Below, piece after piece: positions 43,087-52,651 of a stretch of 64,000 bases of DNA (its first letter is position 1; the number at the start of each line of letters is the position of its first letter). This DNA is from CAVUWL01 sp963700105. Its GTDB lineage: Bacteria > Actinomycetota > Thermoleophilia > Solirubrobacterales > 70-9. A model generated the notes under the pieces. The model did not search any database. It was not told the DNA's origin and worked only from the letters and a program-made list of their open reading frames with translations. A program made the position numbers and the translations under genes. The stretch is from assembly GCA_963700105.1 (NCBI GenBank), contig CAVOWL010000006.1:248001-312000 (forward strand), in the 5' to 3' direction.

Positions 43087-44081
43087 TCTCCGTGGCGGAG
43101 GTCAACTACGTCGAAGCGACCTGGGTGATGATCGTCAAGTCGCTGGTCATCTTCGCGGTCATCTTCGGCATCCTGCCCCTTTTGACCGTCCTTGAGCGCA
43201 AGCTGATCGGGCGCTTCCAGCACCGCTACGGCCCCAACCGGGTTGGCCCCTTCGGCATCTTGCAGCCGCTTGCCGACGTCGGCAAGCTGCTCTCAAAGGA
43301 GGCCTTTCGCCCCGCCAACGCGATCCCGACCCTGTTCATCCTCGGGCCGCTGCTGCCGGTTTTATCCGGCGTCTTGGCGCTGGCGATCATCCCCTGGGGA
43401 AACGTTCAAGACGGGGTCGGACTGTACGGAATCGACGTCCCAATCGGCATCCTCTACTTCTTCGCGGTCGGCTCACTCGCCTTCTACGGACTACTGCTCG
43501 GTGGCTGGTCCTCGGGCTCCAAGTACAGCTTCTTGGGGGCGATGCGCTCGGCGGCACAGCTGATCTCCTATGAGGTCTCGATGGGCCTGGCGCTGCTCGG
43601 CGTGATCATGATGAGCGGCTCGCTCTCGCTGGTTGAAATCGTTCAGGCCCAGAGCAAGATCTGGTTCATCGTGCCCCAGATCGTCGGCTTCCTGATCTTC
43701 ATGGTCGCCGGCTTCGCCGAGACAAACCGCGCTCCATTTGACCTGCCCGAGGCCGACGCGGAGCTGGTCCAGGGGTTCATGACCGAGTACGGCGGGATGC
43801 GCTTTGGCTCCTTCCTGCTGGTCGAGTACATGGAGATAATCGTCGTCTCGGGGATCGCCGCCGCGATGTTTCTCGGCGGCTGGATGGGCCCGGGGCCGGG
43901 CTGGCTTGAGCCGATCTGGATGCTGGTCAAGATGCTCGCTCTGGTGGTCTTCTTCATCTGGGTGAGGGCCACCCTGCCGCGGCTGCGATATGACCAGCTG
44001 ATGAGCCTCGGCTGGAAGGTGCTGCTGCCGCTGGCGACCCTCAATGTCTTGGTGACCGCGATCTTGGTGACGACCACATGA
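43083..44081 (+). CDS. nuoH: NADH-quinone oxidoreductase subunit H
   Basis: 332 residues, about eight membrane helices. E-R-K-L-I-G-R-F-Q-H-R-Y-G-P-N-R-V-G-P, A-E-T-N-R-A-P-F-D-L-P-E-A and Y-G-G-M-R-F are the quinone-cavity loops. It links the quinone site to the proton-pumping arm. ATGA overlap with nuoG, and 4-nt overlap with nuoI. Confidence 0.96.
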   Translation: MISVAEVNYVEATWVMIVKSLVIFAVIFGILPLLTVLERKLIGRFQHRYGPNRVGPFGILQPLADVGKLLSKEAFRPANAIPTLFILGPLLPVLSGVLALAIIPWGNVQDGVGLYGIDVPIGILYFFAVGSLAFYGLLLGGWSSGSKYSFLGAMRSAAQLISYEVSMGLALLGVIMMSGSLSLVEIVQAQSKIWFIVPQIVGFLIFMVAGFAETNRAPFDLPEADAELVQGFMTEYGGMRFGSFLLVEYMEIIVVSGIAAAMFLGGWMGPGPGWLEPIWMLVKMLALVVFFIWVRATLPRLRYDQLMSLGWKVLLPLATLNVLVTAILVTTT

Positions 44082-44620
44082 GCGAGTTCCCCTACCTCAA
44101 AGACGACAGCGTCGTCGAGGTCCAGCGGGGGCCCGACCCGGGCGGAGTCGGCGGCGCCTATCGCGCTTTCGGCGAGACCCTGCGGGGCCTGAAGACGACC
44201 TTGGCCCGCCTCATCGAGGGACCGCTGACGATCCAGTACCCGGAGGAGAAGACGCCCGTTTATCCGCGCTTTCGCGGCCGCCACAAACTGCATAAGTTCG
44301 AGGACACGGGCCTTGAGAAGTGCGTCGGCTGCTCGCTTTGCGCCGCCGCCTGTCCCGCCGACTGCATCCGCGTCGTCGCCGCCGAGAACATCCCCGGCGA
44401 GCGGGTCTCCGCCGGGGAGCGCTACGCAGCGGTCTATGAGATCAACCTCTCGCGCTGCATCTTCTGCGGCTACTGCGAGATCGCCTGCCCCTTCGATGCG
44501 ATCACGATGGGCCATGACTACGAGATGGCCGACTATGACCGCGCCGACCTGATCTTCACCAAGGAGATGCTGCTCGCCGAGTCGATCGAGCGCACGCCGC
44601 TGAAAGCCGAGGGCGAGTAG
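44078..44620 (+). CDS. nuoI: NADH-quinone oxidoreductase subunit I
   Basis: 180 residues with two ferredoxin motifs, C-V-G-C-S-L-C-A-A-A-C-P and C-I-F-C-G-Y-C-E-I-A-C-P, for clusters N6a and N6b. It passes electrons to NuoB. ATG overlaps the nuoH stop (ATGA); nuoJ begins immediately after its stop. Confidence 0.96.
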   Translation: MSEFPYLKDDSVVEVQRGPDPGGVGGAYRAFGETLRGLKTTLARLIEGPLTIQYPEEKTPVYPRFRGRHKLHKFEDTGLEKCVGCSLCAAACPADCIRVVAAENIPGERVSAGERYAAVYEINLSRCIFCGYCEIACPFDAITMGHDYEMADYDRADLIFTKEMLLAESIERTPLKAEGE

Positions 44621-45136
44621 GTGGAAGCGGTCCTCTTCTTCGGAGCGGCGATCGGGGCGCTCGGCGGTGCGATCGGGGTCGTCGCCCTGCGCAACCCCTT
44701 CTACAGCGTGCTCGCCCTGATCGTTCACCTGTTCTCGCTCGCGGTCCTCTTCTTGTTGCTCACCGCGGCCTTCGTCGCCGCCGCCCAGGTCGTCGTCTAC
44801 GCCGGCGCGGTGATGGTCCTCTACGTTTTCGTCGTCGCCTACGTGGGGGGCGGCGGCGAGTCGGCCTGGGAGCCGATTCCCGGCCAGCGCCTGCTCGCGG
44901 CGGCGCTCGGCGCCGCCCTCTTCGTCGAGCTCTCCGTAGCCGTGCTCTCCTCCTCGCTGCTCGCGCTCGGCCACGACGGCCCCCACCTCAATCCCGGCTT
45001 CGGTAACCCCGCCGCGATCGGGCGGCTGCTGCTCGAACGCTTCCTCGTCCCCTTCGAGGCATCCTCGATCCTCTTGCTGATCGCGGCCGTCGGCGCGGTC
45101 CTCCTCGCCGGGCGCAGGAGGGGTGAGCCGGCTTGA
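44621..45136 (+). CDS. nuoJ: NADH-quinone oxidoreductase subunit J
   Basis: 171 residues with five membrane helices. RNPFYSVLAL and Y-A-G-A-V-M-V-L-Y-V-F-V-V are the conserved loops; the pi-bulge helix with Gly residues is present. GTG start directly behind the nuoI stop, and a 4-nt overlap with nuoK. Confidence 0.94.
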   Translation: MEAVLFFGAAIGALGGAIGVVALRNPFYSVLALIVHLFSLAVLFLLLTAAFVAAAQVVVYAGAVMVLYVFVVAYVGGGGESAWEPIPGQRLLAAALGAALFVELSVAVLSSSLLALGHDGPHLNPGFGNPAAIGRLLLERFLVPFEASSILLLIAAVGAVLLAGRRRGEPA

Positions 45137-45432
45137 GCATCGAGTGGTACGTCGTCTTATCCGCGCTGCTGTTCACGGTCGGCGCGGTTGGCATCCTGAT
45201 CCGTCGCAGCCCAATGGTGATCCTGCTCTGTTTGGAGCTGATGCTGAACGCCGGCAACCTGGCGCTGGTCGCCTTCAGCCGTATGGTCGGCAACCAGCAG
45301 GGGCAGATCTTTGCCCTCGTGGTGATGGTGGTGGCGGCATGTGAGGTGGTGGTCGGGCTGGGCCTGATCGTGGCGCTGTTTCGCCGCAAGCTGCCGCTCA
45401 ACGTCGATGACCTGCGGGAGCTGCGCGGGTGA
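45133..45432 (+). CDS. nuoK: NADH-quinone oxidoreductase subunit K
   Basis: 99 residues, three membrane helices, with the buried Glu residues in LCLELMLNAGNLAL and V-V-A-A-C-E-V-V-V-G-L-G that carry protons. TTG start inside the nuoJ stop (TTGA), the only TTGA overlap in the operon. Confidence 0.95.
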   Translation: MSIEWYVVLSALLFTVGAVGILIRRSPMVILLCLELMLNAGNLALVAFSRMVGNQQGQIFALVVMVVAACEVVVGLGLIVALFRRKLPLNVDDLRELRG

Positions 45433-47438
45433 GCGCGACGAGCTGGGCCTGGCTGGTCCTGGCCTTTCCGTTGATCGGGGCGATCACGATCGCGCTCGGC
45501 TTCCGCGCGATCCCGGCGCGCGCCGCCGGGGTGATCGGCACCGCCAGCATCGGAGCCGCCTTTGCCTGCGGGATCGGAGCGCTGATCAGTTTGCTCGGAC
45601 AGTCACCCTCGGCCCGCCACCACGCTTCCTCTCTGTGGAACTACGCCAGCGCCGGCGGTCTGCAGATCAAACTCGGCATCTTCGTCGACCCGCTCTCGGT
45701 CTTCATGGTCTTGATCGTTACCGGCGTCTCGACCCTGATCCACCTCTACTCCTACGGCTACATGCAGTCCGATCGGGGCTATCACCGTTTCTTCAGCTAC
45801 CTCAACTTCTTCGTCTTCTCGATGCTGCTCTTGGTGCTCGCCGGCAATTTCGTCCTTCTGATCGTCGGCTGGGCCTTCGTCGGCTTCGCCTCATACGCGC
45901 TGATCAGCTTCTGGTACCGGCGCGCCACCGCGACCAGGGCCGGGATGAAGGCCTTCGTGATCAACGTCGTCGGCGACATCGGCCTCGTGCTCGCCGCCTT
46001 TCTGATCTTTCGTGAACTCGGCAGCTTCGAATTCGCCACCGTATTTGCCAGGGCACCGCACGTCTTTCACACCAACGAGTGGTCGGTAACGGCGATCTGC
46101 CTACTGCTGCTGGTCGGCGCCTTCGCCAAGTCGGCCCAGATCCCCTTTCACACCTGGCTGCCCGACGCGATGGAGGGACCGACCCCGGTCTCCTCGCTGA
46201 TCCACGCGGCGACGATGGTCACCGCGGGCGTCTACCTGATTGCCCGCACCCACATCCTCTTTGTGCTTGCCCCAACCGCCGCCGACATCGCCGCCTTCAT
46301 CGGCCTGGCGACGCTTTTGATCGCCGGCACGATCGCGCTCGTGATGACCGACCTCAAGCGGGCGATTGCCTACTCGACGATGAGCCAGATCGGCTACATG
46401 ATCATGGGCGTCTCGATCGGCGCCTATAGCGCCGGGCTCTTTCACCTGATGACGCACGCCTTCTTTAAGGCGCTTTTGTTCATGGCCGCCGGCTCGATCA
46501 TCGCCGCCATGGCAAACCGCCAGGACATCGATCAGATGAGCGGCTTCGGCAAGGCGATGCGCTTCACCTCGGCGACGATGCTGGCCGGGGCGCTGGCGCT
46601 GGCTGCCTTTCCCGGCACCTCCGGCTTCTTCTCCAAGGACGAGATCCTTGCCTACGCGAGCGCCCGTGGTGGGATGTATCTGATCTTCGCCGTGCTCGGC
46701 TACGTCGGGGCGCTATTGACCGCGATCTACACCTTCAGGCTGATTTTTCGCATCCTCCCCGGCCGCCCCTGCCCGGAGGCCCAGGAGCTGATCGACAGCT
46801 CTCACCCGATCCACGGGCAACCGCTCAACCCCGCCAACGGCGAGATCGAGGACACCGACGTCGGCTTCCCCGGCGCCGAGCACCACATCGCCGAGCAATC
46901 GCCGTCGATGAAGATCGCGATGGCGGTGCTCGCCTTCTTGGCGCTCTTTTCCGGACTGATCCAGGTCCCAGGAGTCGATGACACGATCACCAAGTTCCTG
47001 GCTCCGGTCTTCGCCGATTCGCCGCTGGCGGCGATCCACCCCTCGGTTGCCGCGTCCTGGGTCGGGCTGGGAATCGGCGCGGTGATCTCGATTGCCGGGA
47101 TCGGGATCGCCTACTTCCTTTACGTCGTGCGCCCGGAGATCCCGGCGATCCTGATCGAACGGCTGCGGCCACTGCACACCTTCTTGGTCAACAAGTGGTA
47201 CTTCGACGAGCTGATCGAAATCCTCATTGTGCGACCGGCGCTGGCGGTTGGAAGATTTGCCAACCGCACATTTGAGCGCGTCGTCGTCGACGGCCTCGTG
47301 ATCGGAACCGAGGACGTGGTCGGCGGGGCCGGCCGCGTCGTTCGCACCGTGCAGAACGGCTTCGTCCGAAGCTACGCGCTGCTTTTGATCGCCGGGTTCG
47401 CCGGGCTGGCCCTCTACTTCCTGCTGAGCTCCACGTGA
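45429..47438 (+). CDS. nuoL: NADH-quinone oxidoreductase subunit L
   Basis: 669 residues, the largest antiporter-like subunit with about sixteen helices. S-Y-G-Y-M-Q-S-D, F-H-T-W-L-P-D-A-M-E-G-P-T-P-V-S-S-L-I-H-A-A and the proton-path Lys and His are visible. The C-terminal lateral helix and following membrane helix are kept. GTGA overlap with nuoK. Confidence 0.96.
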   Translation: MSATSWAWLVLAFPLIGAITIALGFRAIPARAAGVIGTASIGAAFACGIGALISLLGQSPSARHHASSLWNYASAGGLQIKLGIFVDPLSVFMVLIVTGVSTLIHLYSYGYMQSDRGYHRFFSYLNFFVFSMLLLVLAGNFVLLIVGWAFVGFASYALISFWYRRATATRAGMKAFVINVVGDIGLVLAAFLIFRELGSFEFATVFARAPHVFHTNEWSVTAICLLLLVGAFAKSAQIPFHTWLPDAMEGPTPVSSLIHAATMVTAGVYLIARTHILFVLAPTAADIAAFIGLATLLIAGTIALVMTDLKRAIAYSTMSQIGYMIMGVSIGAYSAGLFHLMTHAFFKALLFMAAGSIIAAMANRQDIDQMSGFGKAMRFTSATMLAGALALAAFPGTSGFFSKDEILAYASARGGMYLIFAVLGYVGALLTAIYTFRLIFRILPGRPCPEAQELIDSSHPIHGQPLNPANGEIEDTDVGFPGAEHHIAEQSPSMKIAMAVLAFLALFSGLIQVPGVDDTITKFLAPVFADSPLAAIHPSVAASWVGLGIGAVISIAGIGIAYFLYVVRPEIPAILIERLRPLHTFLVNKWYFDELIEILIVRPALAVGRFANRTFERVVVDGLVIGTEDVVGGAGRVVRTVQNGFVRSYALLLIAGFAGLALYFLLSST

Positions 47439-48991
47439 TCAACCTGCTGCTCTGGGCACCGCTTGGCTTTGGCCTGATCGGCCTCTTCTTACCGCGCCGG
47501 GCGAGCGGCTGGTGGGCCCTGGGCGGAACCGTGGTGACCCTCGGCCTGGCGATCTCGCTGCTCGCCGGCTTTGACTCCGGCGCCGCCGGCCTGCAGGACT
47601 CCGTCAACGTCAGCTGGATCCCCGGCCTGGGCGTTAACTACAGCCTCGGCATCGACGGGCTAAACATCTTCTTGGTGGTCTTGACCGCCGTCCTTTGGAC
47701 CGGCGCCACCGCCTTCGCCGCCTTTCGCGAACAGCGGCGAGCGCAGCTCTTCTTCTTCCTCATGCTGGCCGCAGAGACCGCAACCCTCGGCTCCTACCTG
47801 GCCCAGGACCTGCTCCTCTTCGTCCTCTTCTTCGACCTGATGCTGGTGCCCTTTTACTTCCTCTTCGGCGCCTGGGGAAGTGACCGCGCCGACGGGATCA
47901 CCGCTTCTGCGGCGACCCTGAAGATGATCATCTACACGTTGATCGGCTCGCTGCTGATGCTGGTTGGCGCGATCGCCACCGCGATCCTCTCAGCCCACGG
48001 CGGTCACCTCACCTTCTCGATTGCCGAACTGAGCAAGCACCCGCTCTCAGACGGCAGTCAGCGCTGGATCTTTTGGTTTTTCATCGCCGCCTTCTTGGTC
48101 AAGATGCCGGCCTTCCTGCTACACGGCTGGATGCCCGATGCCTACCGCGCCGCGCCGCTGCCGGTCCTCGCCGTCTTCTCCGGAGTGCTCGCCAAGGTCG
48201 GCGCCTACGGGCTGCTGGCGATTGTCCTGCCGCTTTTCCCCGCCGCGACCGTGCAGTTTCAGGAGGTGCTCTTGGTGATCGCCTTGGCCTCAATCCTCTA
48301 CGGCTCGGTGATGGCCTTCACCCAGACCAACGTCCGGCTGATCGCCGGCTACTCCTCGGTCGCCCAGCTCGGCTTCATCACGGCGGGAATCTTTGCCCTC
48401 CGCGTCGACGGTGCCGACGGCGCGATTTTGCAGATGGTCACCCACGGACTCGTCGTCGCCCCGATCTTCATCATCGTCGCGATCCTCTATGAGCGCACCG
48501 GCACCGAGGACCTGCGAGAGATGGGCGGCATGGCGCTGCGCGCGCCGGTGCTGGCGGCGCTCTTTTTGATCGTCACCCTGGCTACCCTTGCGATGCCCGG
48601 AACGGCCAACTTCATCGGCGAGTTCTACATCCTCAACGGGCTCTTTCAGTCAAAGATCGTCTTTGCCTTCGTCGCCATCTCTGCGGTCGCGATGTCGGCC
48701 TACTACGCGCTGCGCCTCTACCAGCGCACGATGCACAACCGAGCGCCCGACGGAATCGCCTCGCGCGAGATCTCCCTCCGCGACGGAATCGTCCTCGCTC
48801 CACTCGTCCTTTGCATCATCGGCCTTGCCATCTACCCACAGCTGATCCTGCAGCGCTCCAACGCCTCGGTCCAGGCGGCTGTCGCCGCCACCAAACCGCG
48901 GCTCTCCGCGCCCGCCCCGCTGGCAGCGACCACGTCCAGGGCGCCGTATGCAGACCCCGGCGCCAGCGCCAATCGAGGTGCTCGGCGGTGA
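47435..48991 (+). CDS. nuoM: NADH-quinone oxidoreductase subunit M
   Basis: 518 residues, antiporter-like. Y-S-L-G-I-D-G-L-N, F-L-L-H-G-W-M-P-D-A-Y-R-A-A-P and G-Y-S-S-V-A-Q-L-G-F are conserved. The C-terminal tail (Pro, Ala, Arg-rich, about 35 residues) is unusual. GTGA overlap with nuoL and with nuoN. Confidence 0.95.
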   Translation: MINLLLWAPLGFGLIGLFLPRRASGWWALGGTVVTLGLAISLLAGFDSGAAGLQDSVNVSWIPGLGVNYSLGIDGLNIFLVVLTAVLWTGATAFAAFREQRRAQLFFFLMLAAETATLGSYLAQDLLLFVLFFDLMLVPFYFLFGAWGSDRADGITASAATLKMIIYTLIGSLLMLVGAIATAILSAHGGHLTFSIAELSKHPLSDGSQRWIFWFFIAAFLVKMPAFLLHGWMPDAYRAAPLPVLAVFSGVLAKVGAYGLLAIVLPLFPAATVQFQEVLLVIALASILYGSVMAFTQTNVRLIAGYSSVAQLGFITAGIFALRVDGADGAILQMVTHGLVVAPIFIIVAILYERTGTEDLREMGGMALRAPVLAALFLIVTLATLAMPGTANFIGEFYILNGLFQSKIVFAFVAISAVAMSAYYALRLYQRTMHNRAPDGIASREISLRDGIVLAPLVLCIIGLAIYPQLILQRSNASVQAAVAATKPRLSAPAPLAATTSRAPYADPGASANRGARR

Positions 48992-50502
48992 GCTTTCATG
49001 CACCACATCTCGACTACGCGGGGCTCTCACCGCTGATCGCACTCACGGTCGGCACCTGCGTCGTTTTGCTGACCGGCGCATTCGAGCGAACCAAGCGGGC
49101 GGCGCCGGCGCTCAGCCTGATCGCCCTCGCCGCCGCGGGCGGGCTTTTGATCTGGCAATGGAACGAATCAAAGGTCTTGGTCAGCGGCGCGCTCCGACTC
49201 GATGACCTGGCGATCTCGATTTCGCTGATCGCGGTCCTGAGCGCGGCCTTCACCGTCCTTTACTCGCTCGGTGAGCCGGCCGCGGAGGGGGGCGGGCGGG
49301 GCGAGTACTACGCGCTGCTGCTTGGCTCGGTGCTCGGCATGACCCTGCTGACCCAGGCCCAGAACCTGGTCAGCTTCTTCGTTGCGATCGAGACCCTCTC
49401 AATCCCGCTCTACATCCTCTGCGCCGCCAACCTGCGCGAGCGCTCGCTGGAGTCAGGCCTCAAGTACCTGATCGTCGGCTCGCTTGGCTCGGCGACGCTG
49501 CTCTACGGAATGGCGTTCATCTACGGGGGAACGGCGACCACCGACTTTGGCGGGATCGCGAGGGCAATCGCACACCGCGGCATCCTCGGCGACCCATTGA
49601 TCCTGATCGGCATCGCGCTGGTCAGCGTGGGGCTCGCCTTTAAGACCTCGATCGCGCCATTTCACCAGTGGACTCCCGATGTCTATGAGGGAGCGCCGAC
49701 CCCGATCACCTCCTTCATGGCGGTAGCGACAAAGGCGGCGGCCTTTGCCGTCTTCATCCGTTTCTTTGACGTCGCCCTCGCCCCCCAGGCCAGCGAGTGG
49801 CAACCGGCGCTGGCCGTGCTCGCGGCGATCTCGATCGTGGTCGGCAACCTCGGTGCGCTCGGGCAGTCATCGCTGAAGCGGATGATGGGCTACTCGGGCG
49901 TCGCCCAGGCCGGCTACATGCTGGGCGGAATCGTCGTCGCCTCCGCGGCCGGGATCAACGCGTTGGTCTTCTACCTCGCGGTGTATGCGTTTATGAACCT
50001 GGCCGCCTTTGCCGTGATCATCGCCCGCGAGCGCGAGACCGGCTACGGGGATGAGATTCGCGCCGTGCAGGGTCTGGGCCGGGACCGACCGCTGCTTGCC
50101 TGGCCGCTGACGATCGCGATGCTCGGACTCTCGGGGTTGCCGGCGACGGCGGGGTTTATCGGCAAGCTCTACCTGATCGAGGCCCTGGTCGAGGGCCACT
50201 ACACCTGGCTCGCCGTCTTCATCGCGGTCGGCACGATGATCTCCCTCGCCTACTACCTGCGGGTTGTAGCGGCGATGTGGATGCGGCCCGAAGGCCGCCC
50301 CCAGGGCGCCGGCGCCGCGCCTGCGATCGCCGGCGCCTCACCCGAAGCCGACCCGATCGACCCTGAGGCGGGGCGGCGGCCATACCTTCTGGCGCCGGCG
50401 CTGCTCGCCGCCGCGGCGGTCGTATTCTTCGGCTTCATCCCCCAGCCCCTGGTCGATTTCGCCCAGCATGCCGGCGCATCGGTCTCGCAGTTCTTACCCT
50501 AG
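48988..50502 (+). CDS. nuoN: NADH-quinone oxidoreductase subunit N
   Basis: 504 residues with about fourteen helices. F-H-Q-W-T-P-D-V-Y-E-G-A-P-T-P-I-T and M-G-Y-S-G-V-A-Q-A-G-Y-M-L mark the antiporter-like core. GTG at 48988 overlaps the nuoM stop as GTGA; the longer frame upstream is antiparallel noise. It completes the fourteen-subunit operon. Confidence 0.95.
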   Translation: MSFHAPHLDYAGLSPLIALTVGTCVVLLTGAFERTKRAAPALSLIALAAAGGLLIWQWNESKVLVSGALRLDDLAISISLIAVLSAAFTVLYSLGEPAAEGGGRGEYYALLLGSVLGMTLLTQAQNLVSFFVAIETLSIPLYILCAANLRERSLESGLKYLIVGSLGSATLLYGMAFIYGGTATTDFGGIARAIAHRGILGDPLILIGIALVSVGLAFKTSIAPFHQWTPDVYEGAPTPITSFMAVATKAAAFAVFIRFFDVALAPQASEWQPALAVLAAISIVVGNLGALGQSSLKRMMGYSGVAQAGYMLGGIVVASAAGINALVFYLAVYAFMNLAAFAVIIARERETGYGDEIRAVQGLGRDRPLLAWPLTIAMLGLSGLPATAGFIGKLYLIEALVEGHYTWLAVFIAVGTMISLAYYLRVVAAMWMRPEGRPQGAGAAPAIAGASPEADPIDPEAGRRPYLLAPALLAAAAVVFFGFIPQPLVDFAQHAGASVSQFLP

Positions 50503-50508
50503 GCCGCC

Positions 50509-50883
50509 GTGTTGCATCACGTCTCGCTGGAGATCGAGCCGACCGAGATCGAGCCAGCGATCGAGTTCTGGTGCCTGTTGGGGTTCACCCTGCTGCCAGC
50601 ACCCCCGGCGCTGGCCGATGCCTCGGTTTGGCTTGAACGGGCGGGAACCCAGATCCACCTGATCAAAACCGCAGCCCCGGTTGGCCCGCGAGGGGGCCAC
50701 GTGGCGATCATCGCGCCAGACTTTGGGGCGGCGCTCGCCAGCCTTCGCGCCGCCGGATTTGAGGTGAGCAGCAAACGCGAACTGTGGGGCTCCCCGCGCG
50801 CCCTCACGATCGCTCCCGGCGGACACCGGGTCGAGCTGATCAGCACCCCACCACCGGGCTCGGGGCGCTCCCCGCCGCCCTAG
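50509..50883 (+). CDS. VOC-superfamily (glyoxalase-like) protein
   Basis: 124 residues. H-H-V-S-L-E-I at the start, A-I-E-F-W-C-L-L-G-F after it and a later G-G-H-V-A-I-I plus R-V-E-L-I-S give the paired beta-alpha-beta-beta-beta units of the VOC fold. Possible metal ligands are His3/4, His and Glu of the later strands. GTG start only 6 nt after nuoN, so it may ride on the nuo transcript. Substrate unknown. Confidence 0.82.
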   Translation: MLHHVSLEIEPTEIEPAIEFWCLLGFTLLPAPPALADASVWLERAGTQIHLIKTAAPVGPRGGHVAIIAPDFGAALASLRAAGFEVSSKRELWGSPRALTIAPGGHRVELISTPPPGSGRSPPP

Positions 50884-51006
50884 CCCAGCGCCTCGCTCGG
50901 CGCCCGGGGACCGCCCCGCGGCCAACCATCGGCATCGACCCGTCAATCACACCGAGATCGATCTGTTCATTTCGGGCTCGTCATCGCCCCCGGCTACGAT
51001 GCCTCG

Positions 51007-52641
51007 GTGCGCTACCCCGTCGAGGAATTCACCCCCGCTGAGCAGGCGATCCTGGCTCCCCACTTCACCAACCTCGAGCGCCCGGTGTTTGCCCTCATCA
51101 ACTTGCCAGAGACGGTGAAGGGAGCCCTTTTTGCCCGCTATTCTCGCTATTCAGGGACCGCACGTCGGCTCTATATCGATGAGTTTGCCGCCGACGCGAC
51201 GCCCGGCGGGCGGCCCTTTGACGGCGATGAGGGGGAGCGGGCGGCGAGGCTTTATGAACGCGTCTTCCTCGGCTATGGAGATGACTCGATCGCTCAGGTC
51301 GGCGGCGCCCACATCGCCTGTGAGTGGGTCTCCAACATCCTCACCAAGGTGCTCCAGCGTGGGCGCCTGGCCGCATATCTGGAGCAATCGACCCGATACA
51401 TCCCCTACGACAGGCCGCTGCCAGCCGCGGCCGGAGGCGGTTACCGCTACCGCCGCGAGGACGATCTCGGGCCGCGCTTTGACGCGGCGATGGATGAGAT
51501 ATTTGAGATCTACTCGAGCTCGCTGCGGGAGGTCGAGCGCTGGGCGGCCGAGCGCTGGCCCCGCGGCTCGGCCGAGCCCGAGTCGGCATGGCGGCGCTCG
51601 ATTCGCGCCAAGGCGCTCGATCTCCTGCGTGGGCTGCTCCCCGCCGCGACGCTCAGCCACGTCGGTATCTATGCATCCGGGCAGGCGTATGAGCAGCTGA
51701 TCTTGCGACTGATGGCCTCACCCTTGCCGGAGGCGCGGGAGTACGGGGCGATGATCCTCACCGAGCTGCAGCAGGTGATGCCCAGCTTTGTCTCCCGGGT
51801 CGAGCGCGCCGAGCGCGGCGGCGAGTGGATCACCTACCTGAAGCAGCGCCGCACGGCAACGGAGGCCTGGGTTTCGCGGCTGGGTTTGGACCGCCGCGAG
51901 GCTGGCGAGGCCGCTCCCTCGGTCGAGCTGGTCCACGTTGACGGGACCGAGGAGGGGCTCCTCGCCTCCTGTCTTTTTGAGTCAGCGGCGACCCCGGAGA
52001 CGGAGGTCCTATCGCGCATCGACGTCCTCGATCGCGCCGAGCGAGCCGCGCTGCTCAGCGCCTTGATCGGCGAGCGCCGCAACCGACGCCACCGACCCGG
52101 CCGCGGCTTTGAGGCGCTTCGCTACCGCTTTGAGATCGTCTCTGACTACGGCGCCTTCCGTGACCTGCAGCGCCACCGGATGTTGACCTGTCAGTGGCAG
52201 CGCCTCGGGCCCGATCTCGGCGCCGGGGTACCCGATGAGGTCCGCGAGGCGGGCGTTGGTGAGCAGTTTGAGCGAGCGCTTGCGATCTCTGCCGCCGAGT
52301 ATGAGCGCCTCGCGGCCGCCGGCCTGCGCGAGCGAGCGCCGTATGCGCTCAGCCTCGCCTACCGGATCCGCTACACGCTTGACCTAAACGCGCGCGAGGC
52401 AATGCACCTGATCGAGCTGCGCTCGGGCCGCGAGGGACACCCCACCTACCGGGCAATCGCACAGGCGATGCACGAGCGAATCGCCGCCATCCACCCCGCC
52501 GTTGCCGCCGCAATGAACCACGTCGACAAATCCCAGGAGCCTCGACTCGAGCGGATTCTCAGTGAGATCCGCACCCAACGAAGGCGCGCTCAGGCCACCG
52601 AGCATGCCGAGTCACCCCCTGGGCTCAATCCGCTCGGATGA
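51007..52641 (+). CDS. thyX: Tandem ThyX-domain protein (FAD-dependent thymidylate synthase)
   Basis: 544 residues, about twice a normal ThyX. The N-terminal half has R-G-R-L-A-A-Y-L-E-Q-S-T-R-Y (118-131) in place of the ThyX motif R-H-R-x-x-S-x-N-E-x-S-x-R-Y. Here the His, first Ser and Asn are changed, but E126, S128, R130 and Y131 are kept. The C-terminal half has R389-H390-R391 but then T-C-Q-W-Q, losing the rest. It also holds N-A-R-E-A-M-H-L-I-E-L-R. ThyX active sites form between subunits, so the two halves may together make one. It would make dTMP from dUMP with folate, NADPH and FAD, or be a divergent relative. Start GTG. Confidence 0.85.
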   Translation: MRYPVEEFTPAEQAILAPHFTNLERPVFALINLPETVKGALFARYSRYSGTARRLYIDEFAADATPGGRPFDGDEGERAARLYERVFLGYGDDSIAQVGGAHIACEWVSNILTKVLQRGRLAAYLEQSTRYIPYDRPLPAAAGGGYRYRREDDLGPRFDAAMDEIFEIYSSSLREVERWAAERWPRGSAEPESAWRRSIRAKALDLLRGLLPAATLSHVGIYASGQAYEQLILRLMASPLPEAREYGAMILTELQQVMPSFVSRVERAERGGEWITYLKQRRTATEAWVSRLGLDRREAGEAAPSVELVHVDGTEEGLLASCLFESAATPETEVLSRIDVLDRAERAALLSALIGERRNRRHRPGRGFEALRYRFEIVSDYGAFRDLQRHRMLTCQWQRLGPDLGAGVPDEVREAGVGEQFERALAISAAEYERLAAAGLRERAPYALSLAYRIRYTLDLNAREAMHLIELRSGREGHPTYRAIAQAMHERIAAIHPAVAAAMNHVDKSQEPRLERILSEIRTQRRRAQATEHAESPPGLNPLG

Positions 52642-52651
52642 GGGCGCCCCG

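Noticed and set aside
43643..44986. 447-codon minus-strand frame opposite nuoH-nuoJ
   Set aside because: Arg/Glu/Asp-rich shadow of conserved complex I genes in GC-rich DNA; no motif, no ribosome site.
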